Of a DNA stretch of 64,000 nucleotides, positions 1 through 11,152 are shown piece by piece. Numbering within the stretch: the first letter of the stretch is position 1; the number at the start of each line of letters is the position of its first letter. The notes beneath the pieces were generated by a model that saw only the letters and a list, made by a program, of their open reading frames with translations, was not told the DNA's origin and did no database searches. The translations under genes and the position numbers were made by a program. This DNA comes from Furcasterigmium furcatum (taxonomy: Eukaryota > Ascomycota > Sordariomycetes > Glomerellales > Plectosphaerellaceae), in contig BCIA01000003.1 in the NCBI GenBank assembly GCA_001599815.1, forward strand, positions 5,061,598-5,125,597. Direction: 5' to 3'.

Positions 1-141
1 AGCCCCAATTCGAAGTTCGCCGACATCAACGCTATCCATAGGGCCCAGATTGAGGCTGGCGATAAAATAGATCAGATAGATGGATCCAGCGACGATGAAA
101 TACCCTGTGGCCCAGAGGACTGTATCACAGTTGCAGCGTAG
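1..141 (+). CDS. C-terminal fragment of pogo-type transposase (copy 1)
   Basis: This is the last 46 codons of the transposase, ending at TAG (139-141). The tail is acidic (DQIDGSSDDEIP) and ends in ITVAA, matching the C-terminus of the second copy except for Cys in place of Ser. No stop interrupts this visible part. Whether the rest of this copy is intact cannot be judged because it lies outside the window. Confidence 0.8.
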   Translation, partial: SPNSKFADINAIHRAQIEAGDKIDQIDGSSDDEIPCGPEDCITVAA

Positions 142-239
142 CCAGTTTTAATTGATCTTGAAGTTGGTGTCGCGATTCTGGTGACGTTTTTTTGGGGTGG
201 CCAGGTGAGGGGGGTGGCCAGGTAATGGGTGTGGGACGT
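1..239 (+). mobile_element. 3' end of a Pot2/Fot-like pogo transposon (copy 1, cut by window edge)
   Basis: The sequence matches the transposase 3' end and terminal repeat of the full copy at 26532-28388, in opposite orientation. Over the 239 shared bases I find one difference (T at 106, A in the other copy). The element ends at ...GGGACGT followed by TA (240-241), the target dinucleotide of Tc1/mariner-pogo elements. The rest lies left of the window. Confidence 0.9.
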
Positions 240-1552
240 TACCGGTCTGTATGGGGCAGGATTGGTCTCCTCGAGATGGCGATGATCACATGTCATCTTG
301 CCCAGAGCTTGAACAGGACGGACGGCCGCTGGAGGCCCTGCTGCTCTGCCACAGCAGGCACATCAGACCAATTACACGGTTGTGCCGATTTGCAGAAGAC
401 TTATATACTTATACATATAATTTATATGAATTCGATGACAGGGAAAAAGGTTGACTGGGCGCTAAGTTGCTTCCACCTCAGTGAATCCTTCTCAATCCCA
501 CAAGTTTTGAGGTCTCCCTGTAGCTCAAAGATGACTATCGCACATAGGGTATACTTCATCACCGCGGAGAGACCTTGGTTTCTGAGAATAAAGGGAAATG
601 CCCGCTATAAACCAAGCATCGCGACTTGAACAGTATATCAGGATGGCGCTGCGACAAGGACTGCGGAACCCATCTCAAACAACGTTTGATGGCTGGCTGA
701 TTGTTGAACGGCATGACGATGTGTCAGGGTTTCTTGGCAGCATCAGGCTCCGCGCTGGTTGCCCCCGATGTCAGGTCCCAGACATCAAACACATCTCAAA
801 CTCGTCAGCTGCTACACCAGATAACCTTGGAGGAAGTGTTCTTTCAACTCCAGATACGATTGAAATGACACAGACAGCGGCAGATGCTACCCTACTGCAT
901 CTGTATAACTGCCCCAAGCCTCGGCGCTTCGTCGAGCCCAATGCTGATATCTCTGGGCCTGGTGTACGTGACCACAGCCTGATTTCGGGTTTTGCGCCCG
1001 CATTGACGTATGCCTCACAGGCTCTCGCCGGGTTTCTCGGCACAGCATAGGTACATCACCATCCTGGTGCTGACTGGGTAATACATCATTGCATATTGTT
1101 GTCCCCTGATGCGCTGCGGACTTCCATCTCGGTGAGCAGCGGTGGGCCGATGTAAGCCAAGGAGAGGCGAGCTCGGAATTGAGATTCCGCGGCATTTTAT
1201 CGCATTGCATACAAGTCGGTGTCCGTAAGCGGTTATTACAACCGTACCGAGGGGCCGAGGGCGAGGGGGTTGACAGTCTCCAGACCGCTCCGCGTTCGCC
1301 AGGCAATCTTGGCGGCACAAAAGGCAAGCTCTCGCTCACTTCTGTTCAGCTGGGCTCACGTGATGGTGAGGCTTACAGGTCGAACTTGGCCGCAGGTAGG
1401 GGGCCAAATCTGGGTTGATCAGGCTGCAGGCCTCCACGATCCTCCGTCTGTCTTCGGTCTCCCACAACCGCTGCGAGCTTGCCGCTTCGCTAGACTTCCC
1501 CCGCATCCCGACAGGATGATCGTCGATTCGGGCGACCATATAGAAATTCTCA
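240..1552. other. Region between transposon end and NLR gene; no gene assigned
   Basis: An open frame at 598-1050 (+, 150 codons) and several shorter ones show no recognisable family or codon pattern. The missing N-terminal domain of the NACHT-ankyrin gene would be expected here, but I could not recognise a HET, SesA, patatin, PNP or Goodbye-like domain in any + frame. The region could hold decayed N-terminal exons. Confidence 0.5.
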
Positions 1553-4500
1553 ATGAGTTCGATCCCCAATCGACTGTCCCCGGATGCCGAGTCCGACGCG
1601 AGTGGCCCGAGAACGCCTGTGCCGCCTGGATGCGCTCGGGAAATCCGTGAGAGCAGCTTCGGCCCATCGCCCTGGATCAACCAGGGCAGCATCAGGAACA
1701 GCGCGATCCTCATTCAGGCCGCACAAGCGCCTTCGAGTAACCTGGCGCCGCCTAATGAAGCGTCTCAGCCGGATGCTTCAGGTACTTACTGCTCCCATTC
1801 CCGGCTATGTGCTGTCACCGAGGCCACCGCTAACCATGTGTGACGGGCAGACCAGCGAGCAGCAAAACGACGTCAACGACTGCTAGAATCCCTCGACTTC
1901 TCCCGGATTGACGCCCGGAAGACGGCAATCCGAACAGCACAGCGACGGACATGCCAGTGGCTTACCGCCCACCCTAAATATCAGAAATGGCTCGACCCCA
2001 CGACGATAGAACGAAATCATGGCTTCCTCTGGATGCGCGGTAAGGCCGGCGCCGGGAAGTCCACGATGATGAAGCACATATACCTGGAGGCCAAGAAGAA
2101 TGGCAGTGCAGGCTCGCTCACCGCGTCCTTCTTCTTCAACGCGCGGGGTGTTCTCTTAGAGAAGTCGATCATAGGGATGTATCGATCCCTGCTGTCGCAG
2201 CTTTTCAAGGAATTCCCGGACCTCCGAGTCGTGTTGGACGATACGGAATACATACCTGAAAGCCAGCAAGGCTGTCCCGACTTGGAAGGCCTGAAGCACC
2301 TCTTTAGACTTGCCGTCCTGGGCTTGGGTCAACGAGCATTGACTTGCTTCATCGACGCACTTGACGAGTGCGAGGAGGAAGAAGTGCGAGACATGGTACG
2401 ATTTTTCGAAGATTTAGCAGAGGAGGTCGATGAAGAGAACATTCAGCTCCGCATCTGTTTCTCGAGCCGCCCTTATCCAACGATCATGGTCCGCCACTGC
2501 ATCCTATTCACGCTGGAGGACGAAGACGGGCACGCACAAGATCTGGAGAAGTATGTGGACAGCAATCTCAGGATCGACGAGCGACCTCTCCTTGAAGAGA
2601 TGAAGTCCAGGATCATGGAAAAGGCCGGCAGGATCTTCCTCTGGGTTGTGTTGGTCGTCGGCATTCTCAACAAGGAAGAGGACGCCGGAGGCCTGGCTCT
2701 CCGGAAGAAATTGTCCGCCATCGCCCCCGAACTCAGCGAACTCTTTAGGAGTATCATTCTTCGCGACGATGAGTCGCCAGATCGTCTGAAGCTGTGTGTT
2801 CTTTGGATACTTTGCGCTGAGCGGCCACTTACCCCTGGAGAGTTCCGCCACGCTCTTTGGGTATCGCTGCTCTCCCACCAGCCTGGGCAACTTGAACAAG
2901 AAGCCCCGGTTGACGTCGAGGTCCCAGACGCCACGAACCAGAAAGCCTGCGAGAAACTCGTCACACATTCTTCGAAGGGCCTTGCGGAGATCGTGAACAA
3001 TGATACGCAGCCCACCGTCCAGTTTATTCACGAATCCGTTCGAGACTTCCTCATCAAGGACAAGGGCCTCCACGACCTTTGGCCCGAATTGGGCGATGAG
3101 TGGGAAGCCAAAACCCACGAGATGCTGAAACTCAGTTGCGACTCTTATCTGCGTGTGTCCAGATTTCGGGATACGGTACCTGAAATGCCGATGACCAGTG
3201 ATCAATGGAAAGACCACGCAATGAAGCAACGAAAGTTACTTGCGGCATACCCGTTCTTAAAGTATTCCTGCCGGTACATTCTTCATCATGCCAATAATGC
3301 TGCTGCCACGATCCCTCAAAACGACTTCGTCTCGCACTTCTTCGATGCCAGTGGTGGGGCGATGAAGGTTCTCAACTCCTTCAAGAGCCTCAACGCCAGA
3401 CGTTACAGCCAATCCACAACTCGATTGTATATTCTGGCAGACATGGGACTGACACATATCGCCCGACACTGCATGGAGACGGACCCGGAAGCGGTGTCGG
3501 TACATGTATACTTACCGCAATCGGAATTTGGCTACCCTCTCTTGGCTGCGTTAGGCCGCGGCCATCAAGACACTGCCGCGGCTCTTCTGGGATTGTCCGC
3601 TGCTGCGTGCGAAGAAGCCGGCATTCTCAAGGGATATAGGAAAAAGGACACCTATGGTTGCAAAGGCTTCACTCCTCTAGGGTGGGCCGCTGCTCAAGGA
3701 AACCTCGAGATGACGAAAGCACTCATCCGGCAAGGCGCCTCCATCGATCAGGTCGACAAGTCAGGCAACACAGCACTGCACCGGGCGGCAATGGCTGGTC
3801 GTGGACCTGTGGTTGAACACTTGATAAAATCTGATGCAAACATCAACGCCAAAACCAGCGGAATGGCGACGTCGGCAATCATGTTGGCCATGGGATTTAG
3901 TCGCCCACACGTTGTCCAGATTCTCCTCGCCGGGGGAGCCAAACTCAACGCGAGCGACGGTTCTGCATTCGCCGTTTTGATGTATGCTGCTAGTGGTGGC
4001 CATGAGGAGATCGTTCGCCTGTTGCTTGACGACGCAATAGTGGAAGTGCATGCTCTGGATGATGAAGGGCACACGGCACTGCATCATGCAGCGATCAACG
4101 GTCACATTCTTCTCGTCGAGACCCTTCTCACTCGCGGCGCTCATGTCCACTCGAGGAATAAGTTGGGCCAAACATCTCTCACATTCGCCTCTATTGGTGG
4201 GCATGAAGGCGTCGTCCGTGTTCTGCTCGTCAATGGAGCAGAAGTTAACGCTCGCGACGCGGATGGAAAAACTTCACTGTATCATGCTGTCAAGAATGGC
4301 CACGAGGCTGTGGTTCGTGTTCTTCTTGACAACAAGGCAAACCCGAACATATCAAAACCGTTGGGGCCAGATGCACTCTCAGCCGCCGCCCGGGTTGGCA
4401 ATGAAGTGTGCGTACGACTGCTTATCCAGCATGGTGCCTGGATTCAGGACAGTGAGAGTCTGGCCCTTATGGTTGCATGCTGGTATGGCCAAGAAGGCGT

Positions 4501-5188
4501 CGTGCGAATACTCCTCGCCCATGGCGCAAAGGCTACCACTGAATGCCTCACACGTGCTGCAAGCAGTGGCCATGCAGGGGTTGTCCGGTTTTTGCTAGAG
4601 AATGGGGATGATGTCAACGTCAGGGCTGCTTGTCTATTTGACGATCTGCTTCTTGGTGCGTGCAGGTTTGGGCGCACTGCAGTGGCCAAAGTCCTTCTCG
4701 AGCATGGCGCCGATGTTACATGGAAAGCCTTTACCGCGCGCGCTACATGGAAACCCTTTACCGGCGCTGCATGGAAACCCCTTACCGTGGGCAAATTCGC
4801 TCTGGAAAAGTCGCAGCTAGCTATCTGTCGCCTACTGGCTGACCAGGCCATGCGCCATGATACGAGAGCCTTGGAGGAAGTGAACGCTAAGGGTAGAACA
4901 CTTCTCATGTTTGTCTCGCAAGCTGGGGCTGCGGAAGCTGTACGAGTGCTGCTTGAACGGAATGCAGACGTTGACCGCCGCGACCGTCAGGGGGCGACGG
5001 CACTTATCCTCGCCAGTCAAAGGATGCACGTCGATGCGGCACAGGTTCTTATCGACGGAGGAGCAGATATCAATGCAGCAGACAAAGATGGAAACACGGC
5101 ACTCACGGTTGCTCGTAGGGGACATAAGAATTGGCAGATGGTTACGCTCCTCATCGAAGCAGGGGCCAACGACAAGGTAGACCAATAA
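1553..5188 (+). CDS. NACHT-ankyrin STAND (NLR-like) protein
   Basis: This is a fungal NLR-type signalling ATPase, the class used in non-self recognition and regulated cell death. My model joins 1553-1781 and 1851-5188 (1,188 aa). The intron has CAG|GTACTT, GCTAAC and GGGCAG signals and is needed to pass a TGA at 1841. The second exon opens with the typical pre-NACHT segment (LESLDFSRIDARK, then KYQKWLD, then NHGFLW). Walker A GKAGAGKST is at about 140-148, Walker B FIDALDE at about 243-249, and the sensor-like CFSSRP follows. About a dozen ankyrin repeats run from about 681 to the end. Within them are three tandem 8-9-residue units. The N-terminal effector domain is not identified: residues 1-76 are Ser/Pro-rich and look like a linker, so the true start is uncertain. 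The NACHT-ANK call is firm. Confidence 0.8.
4718..4792 (+). repeat. Three tandem 24-27 bp units inside the ankyrin coding region
   Basis: Three consecutive units (27, 24 and 24 bp) start at 4718, 4745 and 4769, each beginning with a variant of ACATGGAAA and encoding TWKAFTARA, TWKPFTGA and AWKPLTVG. They keep the reading frame and interrupt the ankyrin spacing after LLEHGADV. Confidence 0.85.
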
Positions 5189-5874
5189 TGACTGGAGCCC
5201 AGGGCATAGGGCGGGCACCTCGTAGGGTCTGAAACATGGGCACAGAAGGCTTCTCCTTTTTTTCCCGGGTGTTAGTTACTTCACGCGTTGTCTGAAGCAT
5301 GAACTCCCGTACAGGTCACTGGGTACAAACATTCTGATGTTCAACCTCTCCATAGAAGGCGATGGTGACGAAGGTGATCAAGGCTCTGCTTCTGTGGGTA
5401 CTGGTGACTTAGATCAACGGCTATCATGAAGCTCGTGGCTATGCAAGATACCTGTCCTGCCAGAATTGACTAGCATCAGCCCGCGCGTAGAGCTTAAACC
5501 CATCCATCAAGGGACGAGCCCACTGTCATCCCATAAGGTTGGTTGTACAGATCAACTCACGCCGACAAAGCTGGCAACGGGCTGACAAAAGACATAAGAA
5601 ATGGTGTTGATTACTACAGTAGGAACGTTGGTTTAGAAAGCTTCAAACTACTAGTATCTACTTAATAGCGGTAGTGGACCGTGACGATCACACCACTTCC
5701 ACCTGGGCGCTGGCACCGGCCTTCATCGGGGTCTTAATTAGCACACGGCGTCTTCGTGGACCCCGCGCAGTGCCGAGGATTGCGCAATGATGATGCCGAC
5801 CATTGCTCAGTCTGGCCGCTCTCGCAAGCAAAAGACGCACTTTTGACTTTCATCATAGTTGCCAAGAAACATAC
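5189..5874. other. Intergenic, 0.7 kb
   Basis: I see no coding signal here. It holds the 3' flank of the NLR gene and the promoter of the SDR gene. Confidence 0.6.
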
Positions 5875-6824
5875 ATGTCAATTTTGCCCATAATGTCAGA
5901 GGAAATTCATACAGGTTCGATCTCGACCTTTCTGGTATTGACAGGTTGTTAACGTGCTGGCCAGGATACTACTTCACATCCCAGCGACACCGGGACACAT
6001 ACGCCGCCATCGATCCCAAGGCCCGCGACTTCACCGGCAAACATGTCTTCGTCACCGGTGCTTCCAAAGGTATCGGCCGCGAGACCGCCCTCTCCTTCGC
6101 GGCGGCTGGCGTCGCTGGCATCGGCATCGGCGCCCGATCGGACCTGACGGACCTCTTTCCCCTCATTGCCGAAGCAGCCAAGGCCGCCGGCCGCGCTGAA
6201 CCGCAAGTCGAAGCCGTGCAGCTAGACGTTACAGACGAGACGAGCGTGTCCGAAGCCGCCAGTGCCATTGCCAAAGCGTTCCCCAAGCTGGATGTTCTTG
6301 TCAACAACGCAGGGTATCTCGAGGAGCGTGCGAAGATTGGCGAAAGCGACCCAGAGGAATGGTGGAAAGCATGGACCGTCAACGTCAAGGGTCCTTACCT
6401 CGTCACCCGGGCGTTTCTGCCCCAGATTATCGCGAGGGGCAGTGATAAGATCATTGTGAATATCAGCAGCATTGCGGCACACCTGCTCTCCCCTGGTGGA
6501 TCGGCATATCAGACCAGCAAGCTGGCCGTCCAGCGGTTTACGGAGTTTCTGCAGGTCGACCACGGGCAGGATGGGATCCTCACTTTCGGCCTTCACCCTG
6601 GCGGAGTCCTGACGGATATGGGAAAGCGGCTGCCCAAGGAGCGCCATCCCGCTCTCACCGAGACCCCGAAGCTGTGTGCTGATACGGTAGTCTTTCTCAC
6701 GGAGAAGCGCCGGGAGTGGCTGGCGGCTAGATATCTCTCGTCGACCTGGGACATGGAGGAGCTGCTCGCGAAGGAGAAGGAGGTGGTAGACGGAGACAAG
6801 CTCAAAGTCAGGATGATAGTCTAA
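5875..6824 (+). CDS. Short-chain dehydrogenase/reductase (classical SDR)
   Basis: This is an NAD(P)-dependent oxidoreductase with a Rossmann fold. The cofactor motif TGASKGIG starts near residue 44, NNAG follows, then the Ser of ISSIAAH and the catalytic pair Y195/K199 (SAYQTSK). The main exon has no ATG before the cofactor site, so a 5' exon is required. I propose 5875-5914 joined to 5965-6824 (299 aa, start MSILPIMSEE), removing a 50-bp intron (CAG|GTTCGA ... GTTAACG ... CCAG). The join restores the usual N-terminal pattern FTSQRHRDTYAAIDP. The donor is weak, so the start is tentative. The substrate cannot be told from sequence. The gene is the first oxidoreductase of the accessory neighbourhood. 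Confidence 0.8.
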
Positions 6825-6879
6825 CGCGCATTCATGTCGCCGCGAAGAGAAGAGAACCTGATCATTCTCGTAACTACTG

Positions 6880-8535
6880 CTATTGTGCCTGTTCCGCCGA
6901 GGGATGCCCTAGCACCAACCCTGCCTGGTGCTGTTGCTTCAGCCGCGCCCAGTGCTCGTTCTTCGCCAGCAGCACCTCAATGTCACTGTCCACCCAGTTG
7001 TCCTCAAAGACAGGAAGTGCGTAAGCGCTGGTGCCCTCAGCGGGTAGCCCGGCATAATCGGCAAGCCAGCCGTAGTATTCGGCAAAGTCGGGCTTGATCT
7101 CATGAAACAGCTCGGTTGGCCCCTTGTACGCCAGCCGGTCTGCCTCCCACTTCTCCTGCGCCGCCACATCTGGAAGGGCCGCAGATCTTCCTGCGAGATG
7201 CCGTGCCACGGCGACGGCTTGGTACTCGTAGATGCGGAAGCTGATGGCGGCCCGGACCTTGGAACTATCATCAGCCATGCCCTTCGCTTTACTGACCCAG
7301 GGCAATGGGTTTGCTTACCTGACCTATGACCGCCAGCGACGGGTCTCCAATCTTGAAGACGTGCTGGTAGAAACCGGATAGACGGTTGTGAGGTGTGACC
7401 GCTTCAAAGGGCAGAAAGGGGTATGACAACCTGTACCCAGTCGCAAAGATGACCTTGTCAAAGCCGCTGACAACGCTACCGTCGGCGAACTCGATCTGGA
7501 CCTGTTCTGCATCGTGCGAGATTCGGGAGATTTCGGGCTTCCGCACGATGTCAGGAAGCTCCCATGCATTGCGTAGAAATTCCAGCTCATTCCTCTGGCT
7601 GAGGTGGAGAGAGCCCGCGGTGACATCGTAAAGCTCTTCCGCGATGTCAGCCGCGGAGACGCCGCCACCGACGAGAAGGACTTTCTGGCCAGGAGTCAAC
7701 TCATGTACAGCTTGAGAATATGAATTCAGTAGGAGAATATACGTACCTTACTGACGTAATTCTCGACAGACCTCCAGGACTTTGAGTGCTCAAAAACGTC
7801 TGGAAACGCCCTCGAGGCTTCCTGCAGCCCCTGGATCGCGGGCACCTTGGCAATCGAGAAATGACCCGAAGCCACAATAATTGCGTCGTGCACCTCTTGC
7901 CACCACAAGTCCTTCCCTGAGCCGACCAACCCACTTTCTTGTCCCGGACTCCGCAGAGTCAACAGCCATTTCCCATCGGGTCGCTTCTCTACCTTCTCCA
8001 CGTGGGTTTTGAGACAGAGAAGATGCGCATAAGGTCTGAAAAGGTCTTCCAGGTAGGACAGAACGGCCCGGCGCGGTCTCGTGGAGTTGTTCCTGCCGAG
8101 CTTGCGAACGGAGCTGGCGGAGTTGGCGAAAGGGAGCGGCGTGTGTGTGAACGCCATGGTGCGAGCACCGGCATTGGTGTCCACATGATCATAGGATGAG
8201 TTGCTGATACCTGGGCGTTCCGCCAGAGCATCAACCGAGCAAGCTGCATGCGGTGAAAGACCCTCCGGTGCCTGCGGGTTTCTCTCCGCTTCGAGGTTGC
8301 TGACTTGGAACTCTTCAGGCGTCTCATCATACGCCCTTGGGGATTTAATCAGCATCAAGAACTTATGAGGTTCAACAGTGAGTGCAGAAAAGACCTACCA
8401 GAGCCCACCTACTCGTTCCTTGCGCTCGAACACTCGAATGTTGGCAAAGCACGCCTCCTGTGCAAGGGCTCGCACCGCGGCCAGCCCCGATGGGCCGGCG
8501 CCAATCACCGCGATGCTGCTGTATGAAGGTGCCAT
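6880..8535 (-). CDS. Flavin-containing monooxygenase (FMO/BVMO-like)
   Basis: This is a class B flavin monooxygenase that should use FAD and NADPH to oxygenate a small molecule. The model is 8535-8399, 8335-7747, 7699-7319 and 7257-6880 (494 aa), with three introns of 48-63 bp carrying normal GT-AG ends. The FAD site AVIGAGPSGLAAV is near residue 10 and the NADPH site VLLVGGGVSAADIA lies mid-protein. The fingerprint reads FPDVFEHSKSW. It ends in Trp as in Baeyer-Villiger enzymes but has Asp where both subclasses normally have Gly, so the subclass is open. The start ATG at 8535 was chosen because it lies just before the Rossmann strand; an in-frame region upstream looks non-coding. The gene lies tail-to-tail with the SDR gene upstream in the window. 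Confidence 0.88.
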
Positions 8536-8909
8536 GTCGCGCTTGTTAGGGCCGTAAGGAATTGCGACATGTGCAATCGCTTGACGGATGAGAGCCGAGA
8601 TCGTCAGCCATGTTGGCTCCGGTAGCAAGCATGTGTAGGAGAATCTCAGCATGCCTGTCCGGGCTGGGTCAGGGACAACCCCGGGTGTGGATCCCCGGCC
8701 TTGCCCCTGAAAGCTCGTCCTAGAGGGTCCGGCCGCCGGGCTTTTGATAGGGGTTCCACCCCCATCAGATAGGGGTCATGGCGGGTCAAGGTATCACACG
8801 AGGGAGGAGGGAGTTCGGCGACAAGATCCGTACTTGTGAAGGTGAAATGATATCGCTGCAACAGGAGCTTGGGACTTTGACAGTGCTCGCCCTACAAGAA
8901 ATCACCCTA
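8536..8909. other. Promoter of the monooxygenase gene / 3' flank of regulator 1
   Basis: The region is non-coding and very GC-rich from about 8650 to 8770, with several CCCCGG/CCGGGG words (see the separate site entry). Confidence 0.6.
8658..8700. promoter_or_regulatory. CCCCGG-rich candidate operator upstream of the monooxygenase
   Basis: GTCCGGG, ACCCCGGG and ATCCCCGGCC fall within about 45 bp, roughly 125-165 bp before the ATG at 8535. GTCCCCGGCC recurs in the divergent promoter at 15015-15041. CGG/CCG half-sites are typical of Zn2Cys6 regulators. Assignment to a specific regulator is inference. Confidence 0.4.
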
Positions 8910-10817
8910 CTAGGTCATCTCCTCCACACCGAACAAATCCATCCACGACAAGTTGGATGTGTTCGGCAAAGCCCCCTGAAGAACCAGGCCAATGCCACTA
9001 TCGACCGTTGACTCGGCACCACTGGCAGGCACCGCTTTCGGGCCCGTCTGGAGGACGTCTGCCGCTATCCGCCTCACCTTGCGCATGACTACCTGTGAGA
9101 AAGCCCAAATGGGACCCAGGGTCTTGAGGACGCCGGTCACCAGGGAAATTCTATCCCTGTACCGCTCGTGGAACGCCACCCCTTGCTGCGAACACGCTGA
9201 TAGTTGAACCACCGCGCTGAAGACGATAGCAAAGATGAAGAAGGGCGTGTGCTTTCCGACGGGGGCGTGGAGCGCCGCGAGGTCCACCAGCTGCTTCGAC
9301 GCCTCGATCGCCTTGATGCCGTGCATGTTTCGCGTCGACACGGGTATGAGGTGGCGCTGGCGGATGATGTCCGATGTCGCGGGCACGGCTTCGACGAGGT
9401 GGCTGCGGGGGAAATGTAGGTAGATGGTGGTGTACTGGATGAGCATGTGCGCCTGGAAGAGCATCTCGTCAATCTCCCCCAGGCTTCCACAGGCCGTGGT
9501 CTTGCCGGCGGGGAGGTGGTGCGGCCACGCGGCCAGCGTGTTGTCGATGGCCTGGACTTGTTCCTCGTGCACCTCCAACGACCCTGATATCGCGAGCACG
9601 CGAGCGAGGACCTGGATGGCCTCGATCCTGTAGCAGAATGACGAAAAAGGGAGCTCTTCCTCGGCAAAGATGCGCGCATTGAACTGCGTCAGGGTCGGCG
9701 GCTCCATGAGGTACGCCCCCTCCACGTAGAGAGACTCGTCGCAGGGGAGCGGGACATCCGGCTCGCAGACATGGCAAAGAAAGCTCGTCTTGCGCTGCAG
9801 AGCAGCCATGAAACCGTCTGTCACGTAGAGTTCCCACCATGTTCGGCGAAGGCTTTCCGCCTGGATGGACGATTGGACCCCCGCTGCTGCCGAGAAGGCC
9901 GCGCGGTTCATGCCGAGCTCTAGGGCCAGGGCGACGGCCTGGGCGAGAACGGAAACGGACTCTTTGATCTCGTTCCGCGCATGCAGGGCGATGGAGAAGA
10001 GCATCTTCGCCTGCACGAGGTGATGCGAGGCTGCCGCCTGTCCTGAAGCGTCAGATGAGGCCTGGGCCAAAGCTTCTCCGGTGGAGTACCGAAGAGAGTC
10101 ACTTGATGTGGTCCCCGAGAAGTGGCTCCCCACGAAATGAACAACACGCCGGAGGTATTCGGGGTAGTTCTGGTCCGAGTACAGGGTTCGAGGTACGAGG
10201 AACGGGTGCGCGACGTGGAAGTTCGCATAAAACAGGTTGATCAGAGCCTCGTCGTGTGGGAGAGGTTGCGTGTCGTCGCAACGGGGCTGATCGGGTCCTC
10301 TGAAAAAGTCAAGGCCTGTAGCAGCCGGGCCCTCTGCCACAGACCAAGGTTGCGTCTGGTGGCTCTGACCGCACTCTCCGGTGGCTGTCGTGGTGTTGCA
10401 GCCCGCTGCCGGCGATGGCGGCGTCGATCGAGCAGCTGTAGGGGATGGCAAGCGCTGCTCATCGTTGATGATCCATGAAGGGCTGCCATGGCTTGTGTTC
10501 AGGCCGACATCGTAGCCCAAAGCTCCGGACTCATGCAGACAGGCAGCCGACCGATTTGCGTGTTGCTGAGCAGGCTGCTCAAGATCACACGCACGTCGCT
10601 TCAGGCCACGCCTCGATGGCAAGTAATGGCACTGAGAGCCCGTGGATGTGCAGCGTGCACAGACTGGCACTCCGCCGTCGCAGCGGACATGCTTTCTGCG
10701 ACACTCTGTGCATGCTGCAGGTACGGGCTTCTCGAGGATGTCTCCGCTCTGGATTTGCTGAGGCGACACAACGGTGTCGCCCTGTGGTGGTGGCGGTGCC
10801 AGCGGCGGGAGATGCAT
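8910..10817 (-). CDS. Zn(II)2Cys6 fungal transcription factor 1
   Basis: This is a DNA-binding regulator of 635 aa encoded without an intron. The binuclear zinc cluster CX2CX6CX6CX2CX6C spans residues 36-63 (Cys 36, 39, 46, 53, 56, 63) and is followed by a basic linker (RRGLKRR). A fungal-specific middle homology region follows: ARNEIKESVSVLAQAVALAL, then RRTWWELYVTDGF, then a long helical stretch. It sits between the flavin monooxygenase gene and two FAD monooxygenase genes on the same strand, which makes it the natural candidate regulator of that group. The ATG at 10817 is the first in frame and leaves a Pro-rich N-terminus of usual length. Confidence 0.93.
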   Translation of the reverse strand: MHLPPLAPPPPQGDTVVSPQQIQSGDILEKPVPAACTECRRKHVRCDGGVPVCARCTSTGSQCHYLPSRRGLKRRACDLEQPAQQHANRSAACLHESGALGYDVGLNTSHGSPSWIINDEQRLPSPTAARSTPPSPAAGCNTTTATGECGQSHQTQPWSVAEGPAATGLDFFRGPDQPRCDDTQPLPHDEALINLFYANFHVAHPFLVPRTLYSDQNYPEYLRRVVHFVGSHFSGTTSSDSLRYSTGEALAQASSDASGQAAASHHLVQAKMLFSIALHARNEIKESVSVLAQAVALALELGMNRAAFSAAAGVQSSIQAESLRRTWWELYVTDGFMAALQRKTSFLCHVCEPDVPLPCDESLYVEGAYLMEPPTLTQFNARIFAEEELPFSSFCYRIEAIQVLARVLAISGSLEVHEEQVQAIDNTLAAWPHHLPAGKTTACGSLGEIDEMLFQAHMLIQYTTIYLHFPRSHLVEAVPATSDIIRQRHLIPVSTRNMHGIKAIEASKQLVDLAALHAPVGKHTPFFIFAIVFSAVVQLSACSQQGVAFHERYRDRISLVTGVLKTLGPIWAFSQVVMRKVRRIAADVLQTGPKAVPASGAESTVDSGIGLVLQGALPNTSNLSWMDLFGVEEMT

Positions 10818-11152
10818 GGTTGAAGTTCAGTGCATTTGAAGTCGCAGGGTACTTGTCGACGAGTTCAACCCACGAGCTGCCCGAGGCCTTCTGACCTCCC
10901 CATTGTGTGGGAGGACGAGCATCGAGATATCCAAGGTCACGTATTATCTCATGAAATGTCACCTCTCAAGACTGGACCCTTGCCGTGAACCCGAGCCGAT
11001 TTGTCGTGGTCGGCCCCGTGTTAGTGATGGTGCAATGTTGCTAGTGCATTGCGTTATCCCGCCCGCCCACGAGGACGGCCAGGGGACTGCCTGCTCGGTT
11101 TTTCATGGAAACAACTCCAATGCTCACTGCTACTGGCTATGTTTGGGTCGTA
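10818..11152. other. Promoter of regulator 1 / 3' flank of FAD monooxygenase 1
   Basis: This 335-bp stretch has no coding signal. Confidence 0.6.

Noticed and set aside
315..327. GGACGGACGG word resembling the regulon motif
   Set aside because: No inverted repeat around it, and no cluster gene downstream within a promoter distance. A similar word at 49037-49051 is rejected for the same reason.
598..1050. 150-codon + frame upstream of the NLR gene
   Set aside because: No recognisable domain and no splice connection to the NACHT exon that I could justify.
5859..5861. TTG as start codon of the first SDR
   Set aside because: TTG starts are not expected in a fungal nuclear gene; a spliced 5' exon with ATG at 5875 gives a better family N-terminus.
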